Shown in pieces: positions 1-5,659 of a stretch of 11,766 bases of DNA. The position numbers were made by a program, and so were the translations under genes. Location of the stretch: NCBI GenBank assembly GCA_016190025.1, contig JACPRG010000063.1, positions 1-11,766 on the forward strand. Direction: 5' to 3'. The notes beneath the pieces are model-generated. The model was not told where the DNA came from, searched no databases, and saw only the letters and a list, made by a program, of their open reading frames with translations. This stretch comes from Candidatus Tectimicrobiota bacterium (GTDB lineage: Bacteria; UBA8248; JACPRG01). Position 1 is the stretch's first letter, and each line of letters begins with the position of its first letter.

Positions 1-79
1 CGACCGCCCCGCCTGGGACCGCCCCCCCGCCGGCGTCCATGGGAAGAACCGTTCCGTTCTGAATCAAAAGGTCGGTCAT
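1..79 (-). CDS. Amidohydrolase-like protein, N-terminal fragment (cut by left edge)
   Basis: Reading leftward from an ATG at 79-77 gives MTDLLIQNGTVLPMDAGG and then a Gly/Ala/Val stretch, with the frame still open at position 2. The pattern D-L-L-I-x-N-G-T-V-L-x-M-D is the usual first beta-strand pair of the amidohydrolase superfamily (TRZ/ATZ/SsnA-like hydrolases and deaminases and related dihydropyrimidinase-like enzymes). A G-rich stretch (GAGGGG, a few bases before the ATG) could serve as ribosome binding site. Only 26 residues are visible, so none of the metal-ligand histidines or the catalytic aspartate can be checked. The gene is divergent from the oxidoreductase operon that starts at 531, so the two may share control and a substrate. 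The superfamily call is fairly likely; the specific reaction cannot be assigned. Confidence 0.55.
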   Translation of the reverse strand, partial: MTDLLIQNGTVLPMDAGGGAVPGGAV

Positions 80-269
80 AGGCCCCTCTGTCTCCCAGGT
101 GAACTCGATGGAGCCGGCGGCTCCGCCTCCGTCCGGTTCCGTATGCTCGCCCTCCGGGGGGGCCGCGTCAAGCCTGTTTGCAAAGAGGGGCGGTGAGGGG
201 GGCCTTCGAGGGGCCTCCTGCGAGCCGGCCTTCCGCCCAAGGCGCCCGGCGTCATCAGAGGGAGTGTCG

Positions 270-297
270 CCGGTTGACATGGGCCGGTTGACATGGG
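270..297 (+). repeat. Exact 14-bp tandem direct repeat with two TTGACA boxes
   Basis: CCGGTTGACATGGG occurs twice with no gap, at 270-283 and 284-297. Each copy contains a perfect sigma-70 -35 hexamer TTGACA (274-279 and 288-293). The repeat could be paired binding sites for an activator or two alternative -35 boxes 14 bases apart, or a simple recent duplication. Confidence 0.8.
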
Positions 298-316
298 GTA
301 GAGCCCTTGTTAGTCT
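288..316 (+). promoter_or_regulatory. Probable sigma-70-like promoter of the oxidoreductase operon
   Basis: TTGACA at 288-293 is followed after 17 bases by TAGTCT at 311-316. The -35 is perfect and the spacing ideal, but the -10 matches only the key T, A and final T. The promoter points at the operon beginning at 531 and would start transcription near 323. The inverted repeat at 306-326 covers its -10. This is inferred from consensus only. Confidence 0.4.
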
Positions 317-326
317 CGAAAACAAG
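306..326. promoter_or_regulatory. Inverted repeat over the -10, possible operator
   Basis: CTTGTT (306-311) and AACAAG (321-326) are perfect 6-bp arms separated by 9 bases, and they straddle the proposed -10 at 311-316 and start site. A dimeric repressor bound here would block the promoter. No regulator gene is present in the window to match it. Confidence 0.3.
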
Positions 327-530
327 CCCCGGGAGGCTGGACCCCGATGAGGGGACGCCCGCCGGAAGGCGAAAAGGCGGAAAAGGAGCCTTTGCGCGGA
401 GGCGCGACTCGGGCGGTTGCCTCACGCGAGCGCCGGGCGGGGGAAAACCCCGCCGATTGCGCCCGGGTCGGGCGGAACGGCCCGGAGTCCGGCGGGTCTT
501 CCCTCGGTCTTCTTTCGTTGAGGGGAAGAG

Positions 531-1541
531 GTGCCCACGTTCGGCCTGTCCCTGGGAGTGAGCCACCGAGAGCCCATCTCCCATGCGGTCGAGGTCTTGC
601 AAGAGGCGGACCGGCGGGGGATCGACTGCGCCTGGCTGCTCGACTCCCAGCTCATCATGAAGGACGTCCACGTCGTCCTCGCCCTGGCCGCGGTCGGGAC
701 CGGGCGGCTTCGCCTGGGAACGGGGGTCACCAACCCCCTGACCCGGCACCTGACGGTCACGGCGGGCGCCGCCTGCGCCCTCCAGGAAGTGAGCGGGGGA
801 CGCTTCCTCCTGGGGCTGGGGGCCGGGGACAGCGCCGTCTTCCCCCTCGGCCTGAGGCCCGCCTCCGTCAAGACCTGCGAGGAGACCCTGGCGACTCTCC
901 GGACCCTCCTCCGCGGGGAGGACGTCTCCCAAGGGGGGCATCTCTTCCGTCTGAAGACCGCGCGGCCGGTCCCCTTGTTCTTCGCGGCCAGCCAGCCGAA
1001 GATGCTCCGCCTGGCCGGCCGGGCGGCCGACGGGGTGATCATCCTGGGGGTGGCCGTGCCGGAGGTCGTGGAGCGGCAGATCGAGCACGTCCGCGAGGGC
1101 GCCCTCGAGGCGGGGCGCGGGCCCGGGGACGTGTTCCTGGACCTCTGGCTGACCCTCTCGGTGACGGAGAGCGGTTCGGGCGCGCTGGAGGACGTGAGGT
1201 CCTGGGCGTCGACGAAGGCCAGGTGGCTCGACACCTGGGAGTCGCTCCCCCCGGCCCTTCGGCCCTTCAAGGAAGAGATGGCCCGCGCGGCGGCCGACTA
1301 CGACTTCGGGGAGCACCTGGCGGTCAAGGCGGCGCACAAGCAGGCGGTGAGCGACGAGTTCGCGGCAACGCTGGCCATCGCGGGGACCCCGGAGGAGGGC
1401 GCCTCCCGGCTTCGGGAGTTCTTGCGGCTCGGCGTGGACCGCATCACCGTGACGCTCCTGTCGGGGGGAAGGATGGAGCGTCTGCGCCTCTTGTGCGAGG
1501 AGGTCATCCCGCGGGTGGCGGCCTCCGCGCCGGCCTCGTGA
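531..1541 (+). CDS. LLM-class (luciferase-like) flavin-dependent oxidoreductase
   Basis: A 336-residue protein of usual length for the bacterial luciferase-like family, which uses FMN or coenzyme F420 in a TIM barrel. Visible landmarks are an early strand near residues 3-9 (FGLSLGV), RLGTGVTNPLTRHL at 61-74, the family signature SGGRFLLGLGAGDS at 88-101, and the late barrel strand around 148-171 with P-x-x-A-A-S-x-P-K and A-G-R-A-A-D-G-V-I. The 88-101 segment resembles Mer-like (methylenetetrahydromethanopterin-reductase-like) members, so F420 is as possible as FMN. The start is a GTG preceded by AGGGGAAGAG. It is the first gene of a five-gene operon and overlaps the next by four bases. Oxidation of an organic acid or thioester is inferred from its neighbours; the substrate is unknown. 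Confidence 0.88.
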   Translation: MPTFGLSLGVSHREPISHAVEVLQEADRRGIDCAWLLDSQLIMKDVHVVLALAAVGTGRLRLGTGVTNPLTRHLTVTAGAACALQEVSGGRFLLGLGAGDSAVFPLGLRPASVKTCEETLATLRTLLRGEDVSQGGHLFRLKTARPVPLFFAASQPKMLRLAGRAADGVIILGVAVPEVVERQIEHVREGALEAGRGPGDVFLDLWLTLSVTESGSGALEDVRSWASTKARWLDTWESLPPALRPFKEEMARAAADYDFGEHLAVKAAHKQAVSDEFAATLAIAGTPEEGASRLREFLRLGVDRITVTLLSGGRMERLRLLCEEVIPRVAASAPAS

Positions 1542-2965
1542 GCGCCCGGCCGCGCCGCCTTTTCAAGAATGAGGCCCGCCTCCGCGAGCCTCTGGCGGAG
1601 GACCCGGTGAGAGCCCCTGAGGTTCATTTTTACGCGCCCGAGGTCGAGACCCTGCCCCCTTGCGAGCTGACGGCCCTCCAGCTTCGCAAATTCAGGCGGC
1701 TCCTGGAGAGGGCGCTCAGCCGAAATGTCTTTTACCGGCGGAAATTCAAGGACGCCGGGGTGGACCCCGCCCGCGTGCGCACGCTGGAGGACGTCCGGCG
1801 GCTCCCCACCACCTCCAAGGCGGAGGTCTTGGCCGACATCGAGGCCCATCTCCCCTACGGCGAGAGGCTGCAAGTCCCGGAGCGGGAAGTGGTCCAGGTG
1901 GTCGAGACCAGCGGGACGAGCGGGAACACGCGGGAGGTCTACGGCCTCAGCCGCGGCGACATGGAGGCGGCCTGCGACATGGAGGCCTGCGGCTTTTTCT
2001 GGGCGGGCGTGCGGCCGGGCGTCGCCGTCTTCAACACCCTTCCGATGCACACCTCGGCGGCCGGCCTGTGGTACTACCACGGCCTCCGCAAGCTGGACGC
2101 CAACGTCTTCCAGGTCGGGACCTTCGACGCTCAGAGGAAGGTGGAATACCTGCGGCGGTTCGCCGGGGAGTTCCTGATCGCGTCCCCCTCCTACATCCGG
2201 CGTTTGCTGAGCGCAGCGAGAGAGATGGGGCTCGACCCTCGGTCCGACCTCAAGGTCCGAAGGCTCCTGGTCGCCGGCGAGCCCTATCCGGAGGCCTGGA
2301 TCCGGGAGCAGGAAGCGGCCTGGGGCGCCAAGGTCTTCGAGCAGTACGGCTCCACGCAGCGAGCGATGGCCTGGTCGTGCGAGCGGGGCGTCTGGTGGGA
2401 AGGGCAAAGGGGAGTCCTTCATACCCTCCCCCACCGGGTCCTGTTCGAGATCCTGGACCTGGAGACGAGGGAGCCGGTCGGGCCGGGCGAGTGGGGCGAG
2501 TTGGTCGTCACCCCCCTGGACACCGAGGCCTCCCCCCTCATCCGCTTCGCCACGGGAGACCGGGTGCGGTACCTCCCGGCGGAGGCGTGCGGGTGCGGCC
2601 GGACGTTTCCGGGGATCGAGGCCGGCACCGTCTCCCGCGTCGACAACATGCTCCGGGTGAAGGGCGTCAACCTCTGGCCGCAGGCGGTGGACGGCGTGGT
2701 CTTCCGGTTTCGGGAGGTCCGGGAGTATCGGGGCGAGGTGGCCCTGGGAATCGGCGACCGGGAGGAGATCCGCGTGCGCGTCGAGCTGGATTCCGGTCTC
2801 TCTCCCGGAGAGGGAGCCCGGCTGTGCGCCCGGCTGGCGGAGGAACTCCGCGCCGCCCTGGTGCTCCGGTTCGAGGTCTCTCTTTGGGACGGGCCTTCCC
2901 TGTGCGGCTCTTTCCGGGAGGGCCTCCACAAAAGCCAGCGCTGGACCGACCTCAGGCCCCGATGA
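1538..2965 (+). CDS. Phenylacetate-CoA ligase (PaaK)-like AMP-forming acyl-CoA ligase
   Basis: An ANL-superfamily enzyme that would use ATP to adenylate a carboxylic acid and transfer it to CoA. From the GTG at 1538 it has 475 residues. Motifs: the P-loop-like TSGTSGN at about 124-130, VAGEPYPEAW in the middle, EQYGSTQ at 268-274 (A5 core), the A7 core RFATGDRV at 336-343, the PaaK-type CGCGRTFPG, and VKGVNLWP with its lysine near 375 at the start of the mobile C-terminal domain. The C-terminal part, including SLCGSFREGLHKSQRW, lacks an obvious late catalytic lysine pattern that I can name. Start choice: GTG 1538 overlaps the upstream stop (GTGA), favouring coupling, but GTG 1607 (452 residues) has GGAGG five bases before it and is closer to the PaaK length of about 430-440. 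The substrate is probably an aromatic or other bulky acid, by inference. Confidence 0.9.
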   Translation: MSARPRRLFKNEARLREPLAEDPVRAPEVHFYAPEVETLPPCELTALQLRKFRRLLERALSRNVFYRRKFKDAGVDPARVRTLEDVRRLPTTSKAEVLADIEAHLPYGERLQVPEREVVQVVETSGTSGNTREVYGLSRGDMEAACDMEACGFFWAGVRPGVAVFNTLPMHTSAAGLWYYHGLRKLDANVFQVGTFDAQRKVEYLRRFAGEFLIASPSYIRRLLSAAREMGLDPRSDLKVRRLLVAGEPYPEAWIREQEAAWGAKVFEQYGSTQRAMAWSCERGVWWEGQRGVLHTLPHRVLFEILDLETREPVGPGEWGELVVTPLDTEASPLIRFATGDRVRYLPAEACGCGRTFPGIEAGTVSRVDNMLRVKGVNLWPQAVDGVVFRFREVREYRGEVALGIGDREEIRVRVELDSGLSPGEGARLCARLAEELRAALVLRFEVSLWDGPSLCGSFREGLHKSQRWTDLRPR

Positions 2966-3000
2966 GGCGCCCCTGACAAACCCGCGGGAAGGAGAGAGGC

Positions 3001-3411
3001 ATGATCTTTTGTCAACTGAACCCGGCGGTTCTGGATGAAGTCGGAGAGACGGAGTTCGGCGGGCCCGTCGTGGGAGAGAAGGAGAGGTTCCGGGTCAAGT
3101 TCCTGGTGAACGACCGGGCGGGCTCCATCGCCATCGAGGACTTCCCCGCGGGCCGGGAGGTCCGCTGGGCCTTCTGGCACGACGAGGTCCACATCGTCCT
3201 GGACGGCGAGGCCGAGATCTCCTTCACCCTCCCGCCCAACCACGGAAAAGTCGTGACCCGGACCGCCCGGAAAGGGGACGCCTACCTCATCCTCAACGGC
3301 ACGCGGGCCACCTTCCGCGTCACCTCCAAGGCGCCCTACTTGCACGCCTGCGTCATCATGCCGAGATATCACATGGAGAAGTGGCTCCTTCGGGAGGAGT
3401 ACGGGGATTGA
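3001..3411 (+). CDS. Small cupin-domain protein with incomplete metal site
   Basis: A 136-residue single-domain protein. FWHDEVHIVLDGEAEI (residues 58-73) matches cupin motif 1, with H60, E62 and H64 as candidate metal ligands followed by the D-G-E turn. The second motif region, KGDAYLILNGTRATFRV (91-107), keeps G-D and the N-G turn but has alanine where the third histidine of the usual P-x-G-x-x-H is expected; H115 lies further on. Small cupins may be dioxygenases, isomerases or merely ligand-binding; the missing ligand makes a classical dioxygenase less likely. The ATG is preceded by a strong GGAAGGAGAG. It lies 35 bases after the ligase gene and 25 bases before the DUF35 start chosen here, so it is surely co-transcribed. 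Family confident, function unknown. Confidence 0.8.
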   Translation: MIFCQLNPAVLDEVGETEFGGPVVGEKERFRVKFLVNDRAGSIAIEDFPAGREVRWAFWHDEVHIVLDGEAEISFTLPPNHGKVVTRTARKGDAYLILNGTRATFRVTSKAPYLHACVIMPRYHMEKWLLREEYGD

Positions 3412-3436
3412 GCCGGTGGAGAAGAGGGGGAAGACC

Positions 3437-3847
3437 GTGACCGCAAGGCCGGATCTGAATCGGAGGCGGGGAGAGGCGGAGGCCCCCGACTGGGTCCCCC
3501 GGGGCTCCAGGTGCCGGGCCTGCGGCCGGGTCCATTATCCCGCCAAGCGCGTCTGCCTCGCCTGCCGGGAAGAGACGGAGATGGAGCCCGTCCCCCTCTC
3601 CCGCCGCGGCGCCCTGTACACCTTCACGGTCATCCACGTCGGCCTCGAGGGGTTCCGCGCCCCCTACGCCGTCGGCTGGGTTGACCTGCCGGAGGGGCTG
3701 CGCCTGTTCGCCCCTCTTCTGGCCGGGGACCCGGAGACTCAGCTCCGGATCGGGATGCCGGTGGAGATGGTCCTCCACCCCCTGCCCGACGAGGGTGGAG
3801 ATCTCCAGGACGGATTCGCCTTCCAACCTATCCAGGGAGACGCGTGA
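3437..3847 (+). CDS. DUF35 zinc-ribbon/OB-fold protein, thiolase partner
   Basis: A 136-residue protein with an N-terminal rubredoxin-like zinc ribbon, C-R-A-C-G (C26, C29) and C-L-A-C (C40, C43), followed by an OB fold beginning G-A-L-Y-T-F-T-V-I-H-V and including Y-A-V-G-W-V-D-L-P-E-G. This is the DUF35 (ChsH2/acetyl-CoA-acetyltransferase-associated) architecture. Members pair with thiolase-fold or MaoC-like proteins, where they channel or shield the acyl-CoA; the adjoining thiolase makes that role likely here. Start choice: GTG 3437 follows AGAGGGGGAAGACC, a good ribosome binding site; the in-frame GTG 3416 would add seven residues and sits four bases after the cupin stop with a weaker site. 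The stop overlaps the thiolase start by one base, which suggests translational coupling and equimolar products. Confidence 0.88.
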   Translation: MTARPDLNRRRGEAEAPDWVPRGSRCRACGRVHYPAKRVCLACREETEMEPVPLSRRGALYTFTVIHVGLEGFRAPYAVGWVDLPEGLRLFAPLLAGDPETQLRIGMPVEMVLHPLPDEGGDLQDGFAFQPIQGDA

Positions 3848-5013
3848 TGCGCGAGGTCAGGGTCTTGGGCGTGGGGGTGTCCAAGTTCGGCGTCCTCAAG
3901 GGCCAGGGCGTCCGCGAGCTGGGAGAGGCCGCCCTGTGGGAGGCGCTCCAGGACGCGGGCGTCGGCCCGGAGGAAGTCCAGGTCGCCTACTGCGGCAACG
4001 GCTACGGCGGCCTGGCGAGCCGCCAGGCCGGACTGATCGGCCAGCTGGCCCTGTCCCAGGTGGGGATCACCGGGATCCCCATCACCCGGGTGGAGAACGC
4101 CTGCGCCAGCAGCTCGTGCGCCTTCCGGGAGGCCTGGATGGCCGTCGCCGGCGGGTTTTACGACGTGGCCCTGGCCTTCGGCGTGGAGAAGATGACCGAG
4201 CGGACGACCGCGGAGGTGACGCGGGCCCTGGCGGCGGCGGCCGACGTGGACCTGGAGACGAAGTACGGCTTCACCTTTCCGGGGTTCAACGCTTCCGTCG
4301 CAAGGCGCCACATGGAGCTGTACGGAACGACCCGGGAGCAGCTGGCCCTCGTCGCGGTCAAAAATCACCGGCACGGCCTCGCCAACCCCAAGGCCCATTT
4401 CCGCAAGGCCATCACGGTGCAGGACGTGGTGAGCTCCCCCCTGGTGGCCGCCCCCCTCAGGCTCTACGACTGCTGCCCGGCCTCCGACGGGGCGGCGGCG
4501 GCCGTCCTGGTGTCGGCCGGCTTCGCCCGGCGCAGAGGGCGCCGGGCGGTCCGGGTCGCGGCGGCGGTCCAGACCTCCGGGACGTTTTCCGACGACCGGG
4601 AGATCACCACCTTCGACCCCACGGTCCGGGCGGCGGAGCTCACCTGGGAGACGGCCGGGATCGGCCCCGAGGACGTGGACGTGGCCGAGGTCCACGACTG
4701 CTTCACCATCGACGAGATCCTGCATTACGAGGACCTGGGCTTTTGCGCCAAGGGAGAAGGGGGCCGCTTCGTGGAAGAGGGCCATTCGGCCCTGGGCGGC
4801 CGCCTGCCCGTGAATCCCAGCGGAGGGCTCAAGGCCCGGGGGCATCCCGTGGGCGCCACCGGCGTCGCCCAGGTGGCGGAGATCGTCTGCCAGCTTCGGG
4901 GCGAGGCGCAGGGCCGGCAGGTGGAGAACGCCCGCGTCGGGCTGGCTCACTGCACGGGGGGCGGCATGCACGGCGACCTGGGCGCCGTCACCGTCATCCT
5001 CCTGACCCGGTAG
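3847..5013 (+). CDS. SCP-x-type thiolase (acetyl-CoA acyltransferase-like)
   Basis: A 388-residue thiolase-fold protein of normal family length. The nucleophilic cysteine is C86 in ENACASSS. EVHDCFTIDE (H283) is the SCP2/SCP-x version of the NEAFA segment. H333 lies in GHPVGATG, and C369 in CTGGGMHG is the acid/base cysteine, so all expected catalytic positions are present and the enzyme should be active. It would cleave a 3-ketoacyl-CoA with CoA or run the reverse condensation in the cytoplasm. ATG 3847 overlaps the DUF35 stop (TGATG) and follows AGGGAGA by six bases; a GTG immediately before it (3844) is a possible alternative. SCP-x thiolases of this type commonly need a DUF35 partner, which is the gene just upstream. 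It is the last gene of the operon. Confidence 0.92.
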   Translation: MREVRVLGVGVSKFGVLKGQGVRELGEAALWEALQDAGVGPEEVQVAYCGNGYGGLASRQAGLIGQLALSQVGITGIPITRVENACASSSCAFREAWMAVAGGFYDVALAFGVEKMTERTTAEVTRALAAAADVDLETKYGFTFPGFNASVARRHMELYGTTREQLALVAVKNHRHGLANPKAHFRKAITVQDVVSSPLVAAPLRLYDCCPASDGAAAAVLVSAGFARRRGRRAVRVAAAVQTSGTFSDDREITTFDPTVRAAELTWETAGIGPEDVDVAEVHDCFTIDEILHYEDLGFCAKGEGGRFVEEGHSALGGRLPVNPSGGLKARGHPVGATGVAQVAEIVCQLRGEAQGRQVENARVGLAHCTGGGMHGDLGAVTVILLTR

Positions 5014-5019
5014 TGCCTG

Positions 5020-5039
5020 GTTGCGCAAGTTCGCGTAAC
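5020..5039 (+). terminator. Weak terminator-like hairpin after the thiolase gene
   Basis: GTTGCGC (5020-5026) and GCGTAAC (5033-5039) form a 7-bp stem with one G-U wobble and a six-base loop, six bases after the thiolase stop. AATTTTG follows directly, a short and imperfect U-tract. It may end the plus-strand operon, perhaps inefficiently, or be part of the repeat cluster that follows. Confidence 0.35.
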
Positions 5040-5075
5040 AATTTTGTGCCTTTCATGGGACGACGGAGCGCCCCA

Positions 5076-5113
5076 GCGGGCGTAGCCGCGATTTGAGCGA
5101 AGCGGAAACCGCG
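5076..5113. repeat. Short hairpin pair in the convergent intergenic region
   Basis: GCGG (5076-5079) can pair with CCGC (5086-5089), and GCGG (5102-5105) with CCGC (5109-5112) around an AAA loop. CGCGATTT (5087-5094) also nearly mirrors AAACCGCG (5106-5113), with one mismatch. The clustered small palindromes with GAGCGAAGCGG between them look like part of a dispersed intergenic repeat rather than coding sequence. Whether other copies exist cannot be told from one window. Confidence 0.35.
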
Positions 5114-5123
5114 TCCTAGGGAG

Positions 5124-5151
5124 GGTGCCACGGGCAGCTTGTCTGCCCGTG
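5124..5151 (+). repeat. REP-like palindromic element, copy 1
   Basis: GGTGC followed by a perfect 9-bp stem: CACGGGCAG (5129-5137), loop CTTGT, CTGCCCGTG (5143-5151). It matches the inverted element at 5182-5209 at 23 of 28 positions. The conserved GGTGC head plus an imperfectly conserved palindrome is the layout of REP elements mobilised by RAYT (TnpA-REP) transposases, but no such transposase is in the window. Confidence 0.65.
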
Positions 5152-5181
5152 CCTCCACAAGGGAAGTCACGGAAGAGGACG

Positions 5182-5209
5182 CACTGGCGGGCAAGCCGCC
5201 AGTGGCACC
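5182..5209 (-). repeat. REP-like palindromic element, copy 2 (inverted)
   Basis: On the minus strand the order is GGTGC, then CACTGGCGG, loop CTTGC, CCGCCAGTG, again a perfect 9-bp stem with a five-base loop (plus-strand arms 5182-5190 and 5196-5204). It faces copy 1 across 30 bases, the head-to-tail-inverted arrangement seen in REP pairs (BIMEs). Position between two convergent operons is also typical. It could act as a transcription terminator or mRNA-end stabiliser for both sides. Confidence 0.65.
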
Positions 5210-5257
5210 CAGCGTCTTGCCCGGCTTCCTGCAGTTCTAGGACGGCTCTCGGCTACC

Positions 5258-5624
5258 TTAACGCGGTTTTGGACTATCCAAGAATAACTTCCCGAGAAGT
5301 GCCCCAGCAAAAAGAAGAAAGAATCCCAAAACGGCTATCGTCCAAGCAAGAGACCAGCCCTCTAAAATTGAGTGTAAACCGATCCAAGAGACCGGGGTGC
5401 GAGTCCAATTAGCAATGTCTATGGCATCCGACCAATCGGCGACCCTCTGGATTACATTAAGGGCGCTGATCCCAGGCCATCGGCCGTAACTCAGCCAAAA
5501 GACAAAAGACAAAAGACCATATTCCTACCCCGATTGCTCCCATAAAGCAAAGGCAAGGCCCTCCCAAAAACACAGCAAAATACTCGAGTTCCCATTTCTC
5601 CTTGAGAGATTTCTTCGCAGACAT
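5258..5624 (-). pseudogene. Small two-helix membrane protein, frame-shifted at a 7-bp repeat
   Basis: Reading leftward from ATG 5624, the frame gives MSAKKSLKEKWELEYFAVF, then a hydrophobic helix to about residue 43, and stops after 55 residues at 5457. The remaining sequence, in the neighbouring frame down to TAA 5258, continues smoothly with L-S-Y-G-R-W, a soluble middle rich in Trp and Asp, a second helix with A-V-L-G-F-F-L-L-F-A-G-A-L-L-G, and a short basic tail. The frame break falls in three copies of a 7-bp repeat (5496-5516); with one copy fewer the two halves join as one 119-residue protein with two transmembrane segments. I do not recognise the family. The region is about 49% G+C against about 70% nearby, suggesting transfer. 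It lies 35 bases after the ABC ATPase gene in the same direction. It may be a pseudogene, a phase-variable gene or a sequencing error. Confidence 0.55.
5496..5516. repeat. Three tandem copies of a 7-bp unit inside the membrane-protein gene
   Basis: CAAAAGA is repeated three times without interruption (5496-5502, 5503-5509, 5510-5516); the coding strand reads TCTTTTG three times. Seven is not a multiple of three, so every gain or loss of a unit shifts the reading frame. It sits at the end of the first predicted transmembrane helix, exactly where the frame breaks. Confidence 0.9.
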
Positions 5625-5659
5625 GGCAAAACCCGCTCTCTCATCGCCAACTTTGGAAA

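Larger units (their letters stand above)
80..530. other. Divergent intergenic region, no gene recognised
   Basis: These 451 bases separate the leftward amidohydrolase-like start from the rightward operon. Long open frames cross the region on both strands, but they are the overlong high-GC kind: their translations are rich in Arg, Gly and Pro, show no family pattern, and either continue as shadows of real genes or lack a sensible ribosome binding site. The recognisable content is regulatory: a 14-bp tandem duplication at 270-297 and a probable promoter with an inverted repeat at 288-326. If that promoter is used, the operon has an untranslated leader of roughly 200 bases. Confidence 0.5.

Noticed and set aside
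255..1337. Minus-strand 360-codon open frame
   Set aside because: It lies opposite the LLM oxidoreductase gene, is rich in Arg, Gly and Pro with no family pattern, and is a by-product of high G+C content.
347..1537. Upstream extension of the CoA ligase frame to 872 codons
   Set aside because: The extension runs in another frame through the LLM gene and is low-complexity; the ligase homology begins after 1538.
1298..2929. Minus-strand 543-codon open frame
   Set aside because: It is antisense to the CoA ligase gene, which carries every ANL motif; the antisense translation has no recognisable domain.
3681..5096. Plus-strand 471-codon open frame overlapping the thiolase
   Set aside because: It is an Arg/Gly/Pro-rich out-of-frame shadow of the thiolase and DUF35 genes.
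5014..5257. CRISPR array or toxin-antitoxin locus
   Set aside because: There are only two related palindromes in opposite orientation with no spacers of regular size, and no small gene pair; a REP-like pair explains it better.
5125..5412. Plus-strand 95-codon open frame over the REP-like region
   Set aside because: It starts inside the hairpin element, has no ribosome binding site or family pattern, and is antisense to the membrane-protein gene.
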